Shown here: positions 33,001 to 42,302 of the stretch, in pieces
Layout of the letters: each line of letters starts with the position of its first letter
Position numbering within the stretch: position 1 is the first letter of the stretch
DNA from: Closterium sp. NIES-65
Lineage: Eukaryota > Streptophyta > Zygnematophyceae > Desmidiales > Closteriaceae
Assembly (NCBI GenBank): GCA_948144175.1
Contig: CANXME010002001.1
Coordinates: 331,001-395,000, forward strand
Reading direction: 5' to 3'
DNA: 64,000 bases
The notes under the pieces: generated by a model
The model's database searches: none
What the model was told of the DNA's origin: nothing
The model's input: the letters and a program-made list of their open reading frames with translations, nothing else
Translations under genes and position numbers: made by a program

Positions 33001-34677
33001 ATGCCCCAAACGTTGGTGTGCAGTTGCCCAATCTGTCTCCCCAGATCTGGCCGACACTTTCACACCAACCCCTCCAACGGCGTTGCACTCCCCCTGGGAT
33101 GCAGACCCCTCTCCAGCCTGCCCCCCACCGTGCCACGCCAGCGCCGGCAGCTGCCACATAGATCTGTACACGTCCTTGCTCTCGTGCAGATCCCAAAGCA
33201 CCCGATTGCCCAGCTTCCCCTTATAAGTGCGAGCCCCATCCGTGTTGGTGTTCACCCCAGCCTTGCCAAGCTTACGGAGGGAGATGAGGTTGGCCTTCAG
33301 GTCGGGGACGAGGAGAACGTCGTGCAGCACCACCGGCTTGCCATCCGCTCCCTTAAATGCAGCTCGTCCCGCACCAGCCACCTTCAACATGTGTCCAGAG
33401 GCAGAGCACACCTCATTAATCGGTGCAGCGCGTACGTCGTCCAGCAGGTCCTTGCGCGGCGTCATTGTCCAAGCAGCGCCTGTGTCCAACACCCAATAGT
33501 CCAGGGGGTGCAGCTCTGCTCCAGCCTTAGCAGATGCGTCTCCTTGCTCCCCCTTGTCTCCCATATGGAAGAATTGGCCTGCGGTGCGCTCCTTCTTCTT
33601 CTCCGCACCGCCGTTGCCCTTCGGGTTGTTGTCGGACGAATCAGCGACCATGTTGGCGCCGTTTTTCTGGTTCCTCCGCGCGCCGCCATCCTGGTGACGA
33701 TTCTGGGGGGTCCATCCATCGGGTTTCTTATAGCACAAAAACCAGGGGTGCCCTTCCTTCTCACAATACCAGCAACTCCCTTTCATTTTGCCACCAGCAC
33801 CCGACTTGCCCCCACGTCCAGATTTCGCACCGCGACCCCAACCGGTACCTCCTTGTTGGTCGTTGGAGTCGTCGTCTTTCTTTGCACCGCGTCCAGCACC
33901 ACCGAAGCCACGTCCTTTGCCACGTCGGCTCCCTTGCATCCCGTAGCCGCTGCTGCCGTCGTCTCCACCCCTCAGTTGGCGGCGACGGAAGTCCTCCTCC
34001 AGAATCTTCGTCCGCACCCACTCGAGCGTCCACAAGCTCTGGTTCTGCGGCAGGCTCAATCCGCTCGTAAATTGAAGCCACGATTCCGGCAGCAGCGAGA
34101 GCATCTTCAAGCACTTTGTTTGCTCCGGGTAGGTGATTCCTGCGGTCGCCAACTTCGCGTAGAGGTCGCGCAATTTGTCCAGGACAGGTTGCACCGGCTC
34201 TCCCTCGCTCAGGCGCAACGCGGACAGCTCCCTCTCCAGCATCAATGTTGCAACAACGGAGGTCGGGGCGTGCAGCTCCTTCAACACGGTCCACGCCTTC
34301 GGACCGCACTCAACCTCCGGCAGCAGGTGCATGACGTGGTGACGCTGGTTCAGCTCCAAACTCTGCGACATCAAGTAGTAGCCAGCCGAGGCGCGCTCGT
34401 CCCAATCTTCCTGAAGGGCGGGGTCACTCGGTCTAGGCTCCTCCCCAATCATTAGTTTCAGCAATCCGATTTGACGGAAATAAAGTTGCATTTTCCAGGC
34501 CCAATCATCATAGCCCTCACCATTGAACTTCTCGACGGTGAAGTTTTTCAGCACCTCCTTGATCAGCGAGCCCTGGTTTGTTCGCGCTCCCCTTGGCGCA
34601 GAAACACCAGAATCATGGCTGCCGCTACGATCTTGGGCTGAAGATTCACCAGCTACCGCCGAGGTGTTGCCCGCCAT
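30097..34677 (-). CDS. gag-pol: Intact F1 gag-pol polyprotein, 1,526 aa
   Basis: A single open frame from ATG 34677, 31 bases after the PBS, to the stop at 30097. By homology with Ty1/copia elements it encodes the whole replication machinery. Gag occupies roughly residues 1-300 and ends in a CX2CX4HX4C zinc knuckle (C302, C305, H310, C315). The aspartic protease has D398-T399-G400. The integrase zinc domain has H554, H559, C588 and C591, and its core triad is D618, D682 and E718 with the canonical 35-residue D-E spacing. An acidic, Gly/Glu-rich linker follows to about 1000. RT spans about 1025-1270 with Y1187-V-D-D1190. RNase H spans about 1370-1510, beginning with D1377. The length is somewhat above the usual 1,300-1,450 aa of plant Copia. 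No slippage site or internal stop separates gag from pol, so gag/pol dosage must be set some other way, for instance by splicing or proteolysis (inference). Confidence 0.96.
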   Translation of the reverse strand: MAGNTSAVAGESSAQDRSGSHDSGVSAPRGARTNQGSLIKEVLKNFTVEKFNGEGYDDWAWKMQLYFRQIGLLKLMIGEEPRPSDPALQEDWDERASAGYYLMSQSLELNQRHHVMHLLPEVECGPKAWTVLKELHAPTSVVATLMLERELSALRLSEGEPVQPVLDKLRDLYAKLATAGITYPEQTKCLKMLSLLPESWLQFTSGLSLPQNQSLWTLEWVRTKILEEDFRRRQLRGGDDGSSGYGMQGSRRGKGRGFGGAGRGAKKDDDSNDQQGGTGWGRGAKSGRGGKSGAGGKMKGSCWYCEKEGHPWFLCYKKPDGWTPQNRHQDGGARRNQKNGANMVADSSDNNPKGNGGAEKKKERTAGQFFHMGDKGEQGDASAKAGAELHPLDYWVLDTGAAWTMTPRKDLLDDVRAAPINEVCSASGHMLKVAGAGRAAFKGADGKPVVLHDVLLVPDLKANLISLRKLGKAGVNTNTDGARTYKGKLGNRVLWDLHESKDVYRSMWQLPALAWHGGGQAGEGSASQGECNAVGGVGVKVSARSGETDWATAHQRLGHVAMPLLKQLEKDGAVKGLKLNGQPPDDNCEICLLSKFTRFPFHSVAGRSKKPLELVHMDLVGPLPVQGHKGERYFLTIVDDWSRLMWAYPLKQKDHAASTIRDDWLPFVEKQAGCVVKRIRTDRGGEFLGTDMTAWLKKQGIQRELTTAYTPQSNGVAERANRTILETARALLIESGLGNLMWPHAVRHATVARNRVLTKVGDDSWVPLERWLGRKPPVDMLRVFGCMAVAHVPKTYRSKLGASAIWCVHLGLAAESKGWLLWEPSKGVLFDSRDVKFVEGMMYGSWEKQPEARVSQQMEQITMQLDLTPSVWEEGEEAAAEGGDKEKVQEAPAGGGDGVEISGSTSGAAGSEGGEQQQGKTKKPKGVIMKGWETPVSRPGRTRMATKKLTAGADVAEQQLGTEEALLILPHGYDPDEEDQPAYCFLAPAPEEPASMEEALAGPDRDKWLASRDAEYQSLLENGTWELVVLPEGKKAVQCKWVLRIKTDDKGQVTIYKSRLVAKGFMQKEKRDFNEIFAPTAKPPTLRVLLADAAVSGKFIIQMDISTAFLNGILEEEVFMTQPPGYEDGTGRVCKLKKSIYGLKQAPRCWYQKLAAVLEEMGFRTSSCDESLFLKGEGEKLVLFLVYVDDILLFSSSMKEVQKVQQQLMENFKCKNLGEVKYYLGMHVERDLDHRWLKLHQEKFIKELGEKYGIENERKVATPLPAEFKLVKAAEDEGVEAEEQQQFQSLVGSLLYAAVHTRPDISFSVGQLARVVQNPSEEQVDAAERVVKYLNSHPSIGVQYSASAQVKQKGVEVLKEKGERLGEGKLFLTCFTDATWASEKEDSSSVGGYICVVGGGPVSWRSKKQTETALSSVESEYMAMFHGVKEVIWLRRLLEEIGQEQKVATPLFCDSKGALGMARNAVLHGLNKHMRIKWHWLRKEVKRGTVNPIYIKTHQQPADFLTKRLADESHWRCVRMSGMSMN

Positions 34678-34708
34678 AGCTACCTATATCGAGGATCACT
34701 ATAACGCA

Positions 34709-34720
34709 GCTCTGATACCA
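34709..34720 (-). other. Primer-binding site of R10
   Basis: The minus strand reads TGGTATCAGAGC, three bases from the 5' LTR. Perfect match to the plant initiator Met-tRNA-type PBS. Confidence 0.94.
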
Positions 34721-34723
34721 GCT

Positions 34724-35816
34724 TGTTGGTGTAAGGGCCTAATAAACTCAAGCTATTAAGACTTTATCACACTTAAAACCTCTCCTCGGGGTCACCTCCA
34801 AGGGTCCTTGGGTGCCTGGTACAAGACCAGCCCCTATCCTCGGGTCCGAGTTTGTAGAGAGAGGGATCAAGAGGGACTTAGTCAAAACAGCAAGAGTACC
34901 TTGAACGTCGCGCAGCGTATCGTGCAGACCGTCGATCGGATTAAGCTGAGAATTTCCTATATCGAAGCTCACTCTAAGAGCTTTAAAATAAGCCAAGTTG
35001 CCTCGCGAAAAGTTCTGCCATTACGAAGTTATGGCTCGGACAGCGTTAGCCTAGCGTTGGAGTGCTAGCATACTAGCGTTGACTCGGGTAGCATTTCGCC
35101 GTCGCACCGCGTAGAAAAGAAATTCCAGCAAGGAAGGAATTCGCTTGAATCAATTTCACTATATTCAGGTACAAACAGAGAAGGAATGAATAGCTCTAGC
35201 TAGCAAGGACCTTGGGAATCAACCTGGGAACAACCAGGGATGATCCCAAATAATTCCAAGCAACAGAACCAACCTGGCTGAACAAAATAGCAGGTGATAG
35301 GTTGGTGAACAACCTCTGGTTCTGTTTTTCCAACCTGGGAAAACAACAACCAGGTTCAGGTCCTAAAAACAGAACCTGTTTTGTCTTTGCCCAACCAGCC
35401 AAATGCTGGTTCCGCTGGTTTCCCCTGGCCCTGTAGCATGCAGATACAGACAAACAACATCCAACCTTCACCTAAATTGTACCCCTATAGTGCCTGCCCT
35501 GCTACACTATAGTCAACCAAACAAAACAGTACAATTTCGAGTTGGATAGAACTGAATCTGCGCAATCAAGTAAGTTGAACCGCAAAGCTTCCATCTTGGG
35601 TTCCTTTGCGAGCTCGTCCTTTCTGCTTGTACTGTTCATAGCGCGTACAATGTTATGCCGAAGCGCACATTTTGCGAGTACCTGCAAATGCTTCAAGCGA
35701 AAATTGCGAAAGCAAACAAACACACAAACATACCATTCACACGCAAATGCATTCGCACACGCATACTCGTACAAACAGACGGCAGGATGTCGTGCAATGT
35801 GAATTTGCACCCAACA
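34724..35816 (-). repeat. 5' LTR of R10
   Basis: 1,093 bp with family edges. By position it should contain the promoter for the genomic RNA. I cannot place a TATA box with confidence. Confidence 0.96.
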
Positions 35817-36542
35817 GCATTCTGCCGTCGCACCGCGTAGAAAGGAAATTCCAGCAAGGAAGGAATTCGCTTGAATCAATTTCGCTATATTTAGGTACAA
35901 CCAGAGAAGGAATAAATAGTTCTAGCTAGCAAGGACCCTGGGAATCAACCTGGGAACAACCAGGGATGATCCCAAATAATTCCAAGCAACAGAACCAACC
36001 TGGCTGGACTAAAATAGCAGGTGGTAGGTTCGTAAACAACCTCTGGTTCTGTTTTTCCAACCTGGGAAAACAACAACCAGGTTCAGGTCCTAAAAACAGA
36101 ACCTGTTTTGTCTTTGCCCAACCAGCCAAATGCTGGTTCCTCTGGTTTCCCCTGGCCCTGTAGCAAGCAGATACAGACAAACAACATCCAACCTTCACCT
36201 AAATTGTACCCCTATAGTGCCTGCCCTGCTACACTATAGTCAACCAAATAAAACAGTACAATTTCAGGTTGGATAGAACTGAATCTGCGCAATCAAGTAA
36301 GTTGAACCGCAAAGCTTCCATCTTGGGTTCCTTTGCAAGCTAGTCCTTTTTGCTTGTACTGTTCATAGCGCGTACAATGTTGTGCCGAAGCACACATTGT
36401 GCGAGTACCTGCAAATGCTTCAAGCGAAAATTGCGAAAGCAAACAAACACACGAACATACCATTCACACGCAAATGCATTTGCATACGCATACTCGTACA
36501 ATCAGACGGCAGATGTCGTGCAATGTGAATTTGCACCCAACA
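35817..36542 (-). repeat. Recombinant LTR of R7, right piece
   Basis: It continues the LTR begun at 28590 (bases 35817-35821 are the duplicated GCATT). Up to roughly 36410 it carries outer-R7-LTR variants (CTATATTTAGGTACAACC, CAATTTCAGGTTGG, CGAAGCACACATTG). From about 36475 it carries the R8 5' LTR variants (GCATTTGCATACGC, ACAATCAG). It ends directly in CCGCCATCC, the R8/R7 junction sequence. Confidence 0.9.
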
Positions 36543-37537
36543 CCGCCATCCTGGTGACGATTCTGGGGGGTCCATCCATCGGGTTTCTTATAGCACAAAA
36601 ACCAGGGGTGCCCTTCCTTCTCACAATACCAGCAACTCCCTTTCATTTTGCCACCAGCACCCGACTTGCCCCCACGTCCAGATTTCGCACCGCGACCCCA
36701 ACCGGTACCTCCTTGTTGGTCGTTGGAGTCGTCGTCCTTCTTTGCACCGCGTCCATCACCACCGAAGCCACGTCCTTTGCCACGTCGGCTCCCTTGCATC
36801 CCGTAGCCGCTGCTGCCGTCGTCTCCACCCCTCAGTTGGCGGCGACGGAAGTCCTCCTCCAGAGTCTTCGTCCGCACCCACTCGAGCGTCCACAAGCTCT
36901 GGTTCTGCGGCAGGCTCAATCCGCTCGTGAATTGAAGCCACGATTCAGGCAGCAGCGAGAGCATCTTCAGGCACTTGGTCTGCTCCGGGTAGTTGATTCC
37001 CGCGATCGCCAGCTTCGCGTAGAGATCACGCATCTTGTCCAGGATGGGTTGTACCGGCTCTCCCTCGCTTAGGCGCAACGCGGACAGCTCCTTCTCCGTC
37101 ATGAGCGTCGCAGCGACGGAGGTAGGGGTGTGCAGCTCCTTCAACACCGTCCACGCCTTCGGACCGCACTGAACCTCCGGCAGCAGGTGCATGACGTGGT
37201 GACGCTGGTTCAGCTCCAAACTCTGCGACATCAAATAGTAGCCAGCCGAGGCGCGCTCGTCCCAATCTTCCTGAAGGGCGGGGTCACCCGGTCTAGGCTC
37301 CTCCCCAATCATTAGTTTCAGCAATCCGATCTGACGGAAATAAAGATGCATTTTCCAGGCCCAATCATCATAGCCCTCACCATTGAACTTCTCGACGGTG
37401 AAGTTTTTCAGCACCTCCTTGATCAGCGAGCCCTGGCTTGTTCGCGCTCCCCTTGGCGCAGAAACACCAGAATCATGGCTGCCGCTACGATCTTGGGCTG
37501 AAGATTCACCAGCTACCGCCGAGGTATTGCCCGCCAT
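36543..37537 (-). pseudogene. gag: R7 gag, second (duplicated) copy, truncated
   Basis: An open frame from ATG 37537 runs through Gag and the zinc knuckle to the same HQDGG breakpoint as the first copy, then reads into LTR sequence. It ends exactly at the former R8 insertion point although no R8 lies beside it. It was therefore copied together with the LTR/gag junction and did not arise by an independent insertion. A few substitutions separate it from 27549-28543. It retains the Gln codon that is a stop in that copy. It lacks protease and all enzymes, so a protein from it would be Gag only. Confidence 0.9.
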
Positions 37538-37583
37538 AGCTACCTATAACGAGGATCACTATAACGCAGCTCTGATATCAGCT

Positions 37584-38678
37584 TGTTGGTGTAAGGGCCT
37601 AATAAACTTAAGCTATTAAGACTTTATCACACTTAAAACCTCTCCTCGGGGTCACCTCCAAGGGTCCTTGGGTGCCTGGTAAAAGACCAGCCCCTATCCT
37701 CGGGTCCGAGTTTGTAGAGAGAGGGATCAAGAGAGACTTAGTCAAAACAGCAAGAGTACCTTGAACGTTGCGCAGCGTATCGTACAAACTGTCGATCGGA
37801 TTAAGCTGAGAATTTCCTATAGCGAAGCTCGCTCCAAGAGCTTTAAACTGAACCAAGTTGCCTCGCGGAAAGTTCTGCCATTACGAACTTATGGCTCGGA
37901 CAGCGTTTTGCCTAGCGTTGGAGTGCTAGCGTACTAGCGTTGACTCGGGTAGCATTCTGCCGTCGCACCGCGTAGAAAGGAAATTCCAGCAAGGAAGGAA
38001 TTCGCTTGAATCAATTTCGCTATATTTAGGTACAACCAGAGAAGGAATAAATAGTTCTAGCTAGCAAGGACCCTGGGAATCAACCAGGGAACAACCAGGG
38101 ATGATCCCAAATAATTCCAAGCAACAGAACCAACCTGGCTGGACAAAAATAGCAGGTGGTAGGTTCGTAAACAACCTCTGGTTCTGTTTTTCCAACCTGG
38201 GAAAACAATAACCAGGTTCAGGTCCTAAAAACAGAACCTGTTTTGTCTTTGCCCAACCAGCCAAATACTGGTTCCTCTGGTTTCCCCTGGCCCTGTAGCA
38301 AGCAGATACAGACAAACAACATCCAACCTTCACCTAAATTGTACCCCTATAGTGCCTGCCCTGCTACACTATAGTCAACCAAATAAAACAGTACAATTTC
38401 AGGTTGGATAGAACTGAATCTGCGCAATCAAGTAAGTTGAACCGCAAAGCTTCCATCTTGGGTTCCTTTGCAAGCTCGTCCTTTCTGCTTGTACTGTTCA
38501 TAGCGCGTACAATGTTGTGCCGAAGCACACATTGTGCGAGTACCTGCAAATGCTTCAAGCGAAAATTGCGAAAGCAAACAAACACACGAAAATACCATTT
38601 ATACGCAAATGGATTCGCACACGCATACTCGTACAAACAGACGGCATGATGTAGTGCAATGTGAATTTGCATCTAACA
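37584..38678 (-). repeat. Outer 5' LTR of R7
   Basis: Full-length LTR followed (on minus) by a PBS with one mismatch (37569-37580). Its outer edge reads ATCTAACA instead of ACCCAACA. The CTTTG duplication of R7 begins at 38679. Confidence 0.93.
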
Positions 38679-41210
38679 CTTTGGTGGTGCTGGACGCGGT
38701 GCAAAGAAGGAAGACGACTCCAACGACCAACAAGGGGGTACCTGTTGGGGTCGCGGTGCGAAATCTGGATGTGAGGGCAAGTCCGGTGCTGGTGGCAAAA
38801 TCAAAGGGAGTTGCTGGTATTGTCAGAAGGAGGGGCACCTCTGGTTTTTGTGCTATAAGAAACCCGATGGATGGACCCCCCAGAATCGTCACCTGGATGG
38901 CGGTGCGCGGAGGAACCAGAAAAACGGTGCGAGCATGGTCGCCGATTCATCTGACAACAACCCGAAGAGCAACGGTGGTGCAGAAAAGGAGCGCACCCCG
39001 GACCAGTTCTTCCATATTGGAGAGCAGGGGGAGCAGGGGGGGCAAGGAGACGCCTCTGCCAAGGTTGGAGCAGAGCTGCACCCCCTGGATTATTGGGTGT
39101 TGGACACGGGCACTGCTTGGACGATGATGCCACGCAATGACCTGCTGGACCACGTACGCGCTGCACCGATCAACGAGGTGTGCTCCGCCTCTGGACACGC
39201 GCTGAAGGTGGCTGGTCCGGGGCGAGCTGCGTTTAAGGGAGCGGATGGCAAGCCGGTGGTGCTGCACGACGTTCTCCTTGTCTCAACGCCAACCTCATCT
39301 CCCTCCGTAAGCTTGGAAAGGCTAGGGTGAGTACTAACACGGATGGGGCACGCACTTAAAAGGGGCAGCTGGGCAATCGGGTGCTTTGGGATCTGCACGA
39401 GAGCAAGGACGTGTACAGATCTATGTGGCAGCTGCCGGCGCTGGCGTGGCACGGTGGGGGGCAGGCTGGAGAGGGGTCTGCATCCCAGGGAGAGTGCAAC
39501 GCCGTTGGAGGGGTTGGTGTGAAAGTGTCGGCAAGATCTGGGAAGACGGATTGGGCAACTGCACACCGACGTTTGGGGCATGTGGCAATGCCTTTGCTGA
39601 AGCAGCTGGAGAAGGATGGAGCCGTTAAGGGCTTGAAGCTGAACGGACAACCACCCAATGATAACTGTGAAATTTGCCTCCTTTCAAAGTTCACCCGTTT
39701 CCCCTTCCATACTGTGGCTGGCAGGAGCAAAAAGCCGTTGGAGCTGGTCCACATGGACTTGGTGGGGCCGCTGCCGGTGCAAGGGCACAAGGGGGAGCGG
39801 TACTTCCTAACCATAGAGGATGACTGGAGCAGGCTTATGTGGGCGTATCCGCTTAAGCAGAAAGATCACGCCGCCTCCACGATTCGGGACGATTGGCTGC
39901 CGTTTGTGGAGAAGCAAGCGGAGTGTGTGGTGAAGCGGATTAGGACAGATCGGGGTGGTGAGTTCCTTGGAGCTGAGATGACGGCCTCGCTCAAGAAGCA
40001 GGGCATTCAGAGGGAGCTGACCACGGCTTACACCCCACAGTCTAACAGGGTACTCACAAAGGTTGGGGATGACTCGTGGGATCTGACCTCGGGAGCTGCC
40101 ACAGGGAGCTGACCTCGGGTGCTTTGGGATCTGCACGAGAGCACCGACGTGTACAGATCCATGTGGCAGCTGCCGGTGTTGGCGTGGCATGGTGGGGGGC
40201 AGGCTCGAGAGGGGTCTGTTTCCTAGGAGGAGTGCAATGCCGTTGGAGGGGTTGGTGTGAAAGTGTCGGCCAGATCTGGGGAGACGGATTGGGCAACGGC
40301 ACACCGACGCTTGGGGCATGTGGCAATGCCCTTGTTGAAGCAGTTGGAGAAAGATGGAGCCGTTAAGGATCTGAAGCTGAACGGACAGCCACCTGATGAG
40401 AATTGTGAAATCTGTTTGCTCTCAAAGTTTACCCGTTTCCCCTTCCATAGTGTGGCTGGCAGGAGCAAGGATCCATTGGAGCTGGTCCACATGGACTTCG
40501 TGGGGCCGCTGCCGGTTCAGGGACACAAGGGGGAGCGGTACTTTCTGACCATGGTGGATGATTCGAGCAGGCTTATGTGGGCATATCCGCTGATGTAGAA
40601 GGACCATGCCGCCTCTACGATACGGGAAGATTGGCTGCCATTCGTGGAGAAGCAAGTGGAGTGTGTGGTGAAGCGGATTAGGACAGATCAGGGTGGTGAG
40701 TTCCTTGGAGCTGAGATGACGGCTTGGCTCAAGAAATAGGGCATCCAGAGGGAGGTGACCACGGCTTACACCCCACAGTCTAACAGGGTACTCACAAAGG
40801 TTGGGGATGACTTGTGGGTGCCGTTGGAGAGGTGGCTTGGGAGGTCAAAGAAGCAGACGGAGACAGCAATCTCTTCTGTGGAATCAGAGTACATGGCGAT
40901 GTTCTATGGGGTGAAGAAGGTGATTTGGCTGAGGAGGTTGTTAAAGGAGATTGGCCAGGAGCAGAAGGTTGCTACGCCGCTGTTCTGTGATAGCAAGGGG
41001 GCTCTTGGAATAGCCAGGAACGCTGTGCTTCAAGGGCTCAATAAGCACATGCGTATCAAGTGGCACTGGCTGCGTAAGGAGGTGAAGAGGGGGACGGTGA
41101 ATCCGATCTACATCAAGACTCACCAGCAGCCAGCAGACATCCTCACCAAGAGGCTAGCAGATGATCCTCATTGGCATTGTGTGCACATGAGGGGAATGAG
41201 CATGAACTAG
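38679..41210 (+). pseudogene. pol: R5 gag end and pol: zinc knuckle, protease, duplicated integrase core, RNase H; RT deleted
   Basis: After the R7 nest the R5 coding sequence resumes in the Gly/Arg tract. It passes a zinc knuckle and a protease with DTGTAWT, then degenerates. A frameshift lies near 39283 and a TAA near 39357. A first integrase segment (from the VLWDLHES motif) has lost about 36 codons between TPQSN and RVLTKVG, including the catalytic Glu region. A ~35-bp filler follows, then a second copy of the same integrase segment with the same 36-codon loss plus stops near 40224, 40596 and 40737. It finally jumps from the WLGR motif of integrase directly to SKKQTET of RNase H, deleting the integrase end, linker and entire RT. 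RNase H ends normally at 41210. Definitely non-functional. Confidence 0.9.
39378..40818 (+). repeat. Tandem duplication (~702 bp per unit) of the integrase segment in R5
   Basis: Unit 1 is 39378-40080 and unit 2 is 40116-40818, both starting CGGGTGCTTTGGGATC and ending in GATGACTYGTGGG. The 35 bp between them contain two near-copies of a CTGACCTCGGGAGCTG-like motif. Both units lack the same 36 codons, so that deletion came first. Confidence 0.85.
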
Positions 41211-41252
41211 TATGGAATGATGGGGATGCAGCCAGCAGGCTGAGGGGGAGTG

Positions 41253-42302
41253 TGTTGGGTGCAAATTCATATTGCACGACATCCTGCCGTCTGTTTGTAC
41301 GAGTATGCGTATGCGAATGCATTTGGGTATGAATGGAATGTTCGTTGTTTTTGTTTGCTTTCGCATGTTCGCTTGAAGCATTTCCAGGTACTCGCGCATT
41401 GTGCGCTTCGGCATAACATTGTCCGCGCTATGAATAGTACGAGCTCGCAAAGGAACCGAAGATGGAAGCTTTGCGGTTCGGTTGGATTGATTGCGCAGAT
41501 TCAGTTCTATCCAACTCGAAATTGTACTGTTTTGTTTGGTTGACTATAGTGTAGCAGGGCAGGCACTATAGGGGTACAATTTAGTTAAAGGTTGGATGTA
41601 GTTTGTCTGTATCTGCATCCTACAGGGCCAGGGGAAACCAGCGGAACCAGCATTTGGCTGCTGGTAAAGACAAATCAGGTTATGTTTTTAGGACCTGAAC
41701 CTGGTTGTTGTTTTCCCAGGTCGGAAAAACAGAACCAAAGGTTGTTTACCAACCTACCACCTGCTGTTTTGTCCAGCCATGTTGGTTCTGTTGCTTGGAA
41801 TTACTTGGGATCATTCCTGGTTGTTCCCAGGTTTATTCCCAAGGTCCTAGCTAGCTAGAACTATTTATTCCTTCTCTGTTTGTACCTAGAGATAGTCAAT
41901 TTGATTCAAGCAAATTCCTTCCTTCCTGGAATTTCGTTTCTACGCGGTGCAACGGCGGAATGCTACCCGAGTCAACACTAGTACGCTAGCACTCCAACAC
42001 TAGGCAAACGCTGTCCGAGCCATAACTTCGTTCAACTTGGCAGAACTTTTTGCGAGGCAACTTGGTTCATTTTAAAGCTCTTGGAGCGAACTTCGATATA
42101 GGAAATTCTCAGCTTAATCCGATCAACGGTCTGCACGATACGCTGCGCGACGTTCAAGGTACTCTTGCTGTTTTGACTAAGTCCCTCTTGATCCCTCTCT
42201 CTACAAACTCGGACCCGAGGATAGGGGCTGGTCTTGTACCAGGCACCCAAGAACCCTTGGAGGTGACCCCGAGGAGAGGTTTCAAGTTTGATAAAGTCTT
42301 AA
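41253..42302 (+). repeat. 3' LTR of R5, truncated at its right end
   Basis: It starts TGTTGGGTGC after the polypurine tract at 41236-41252. It breaks off at AAAGTCTTAA, about 38 bp short of the family end, and is fused to the reverse-strand pol of R11. Confidence 0.9.

Larger units (their letters stand above)
28962..35816 (-). mobile_element. R10: full-length, apparently intact F1 Copia retrotransposon
   Basis: The element is 6,855 bp: 3' LTR (28962-30054), polypurine tract, one open gag-pol frame, consensus PBS and 5' LTR (34724-35816). It is flanked by perfect GCATT repeats (28957-28961 and 35817-35821). Reading the two 1,093-bp LTRs side by side I found no difference, and they share private variants (GAATGAATAGCTC, GTGCTAGCATACTAG). 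All features needed for autonomous retrotransposition are present. It was inserted into the recombinant LTR of R7. Whether it is expressed cannot be seen from sequence. Confidence 0.96.
14687..38678 (-). mobile_element. R7: minus-strand F1 element, internally nested and partly duplicated
   Basis: The 3' LTR is 14687-15768 and internal pol is 15769-19595. R8 interrupts at 19596-27548. Gag resumes at 27549-28543, followed by an LTR (28590-36542) that is itself interrupted by R10, then a second copy of the gag part (36543-37537) and the outermost 5' LTR (37584-38678). The whole unit is bounded by a 5-bp duplication CTTTG (14682-14686 and 38679-38683) in the R5 gag. The PBS in both copies reads TGATATCAGAGC, one mismatch from consensus. 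Confidence 0.9.
11745..42302 (+). mobile_element. R5: plus-strand F1 element hosting the main nest
   Basis: The 5' LTR is 11745-12768, followed by PBS and gag to 14686 (split by solo LTR R6). Gag-pol resumes at 38679 after the 24-kb R7 nest and runs to 41210, then a polypurine tract and a 3' LTR truncated at 42302. The two gag halves join at the CTTTG target duplication of R7 (14682-14686 and 38679-38683). The 3' LTR lacks its last ~38 bp because a rearrangement fused it to R11. Pol is grossly rearranged. Confidence 0.9.

Noticed and set aside
33001-34455. A 484-codon ORF antisense to the R10 gag-protease region
   Set aside because: It is a shadow of the strongly GC-biased sense frame. It has no recognisable domain and is broken in most homologous copies.
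30097-34677. Envelope-like or extra accessory ORF in F1
   Set aside because: Only ~40 bp separate the RNase H stop from the LTR, and ~45 bp separate the LTR from gag, leaving no room for another gene.
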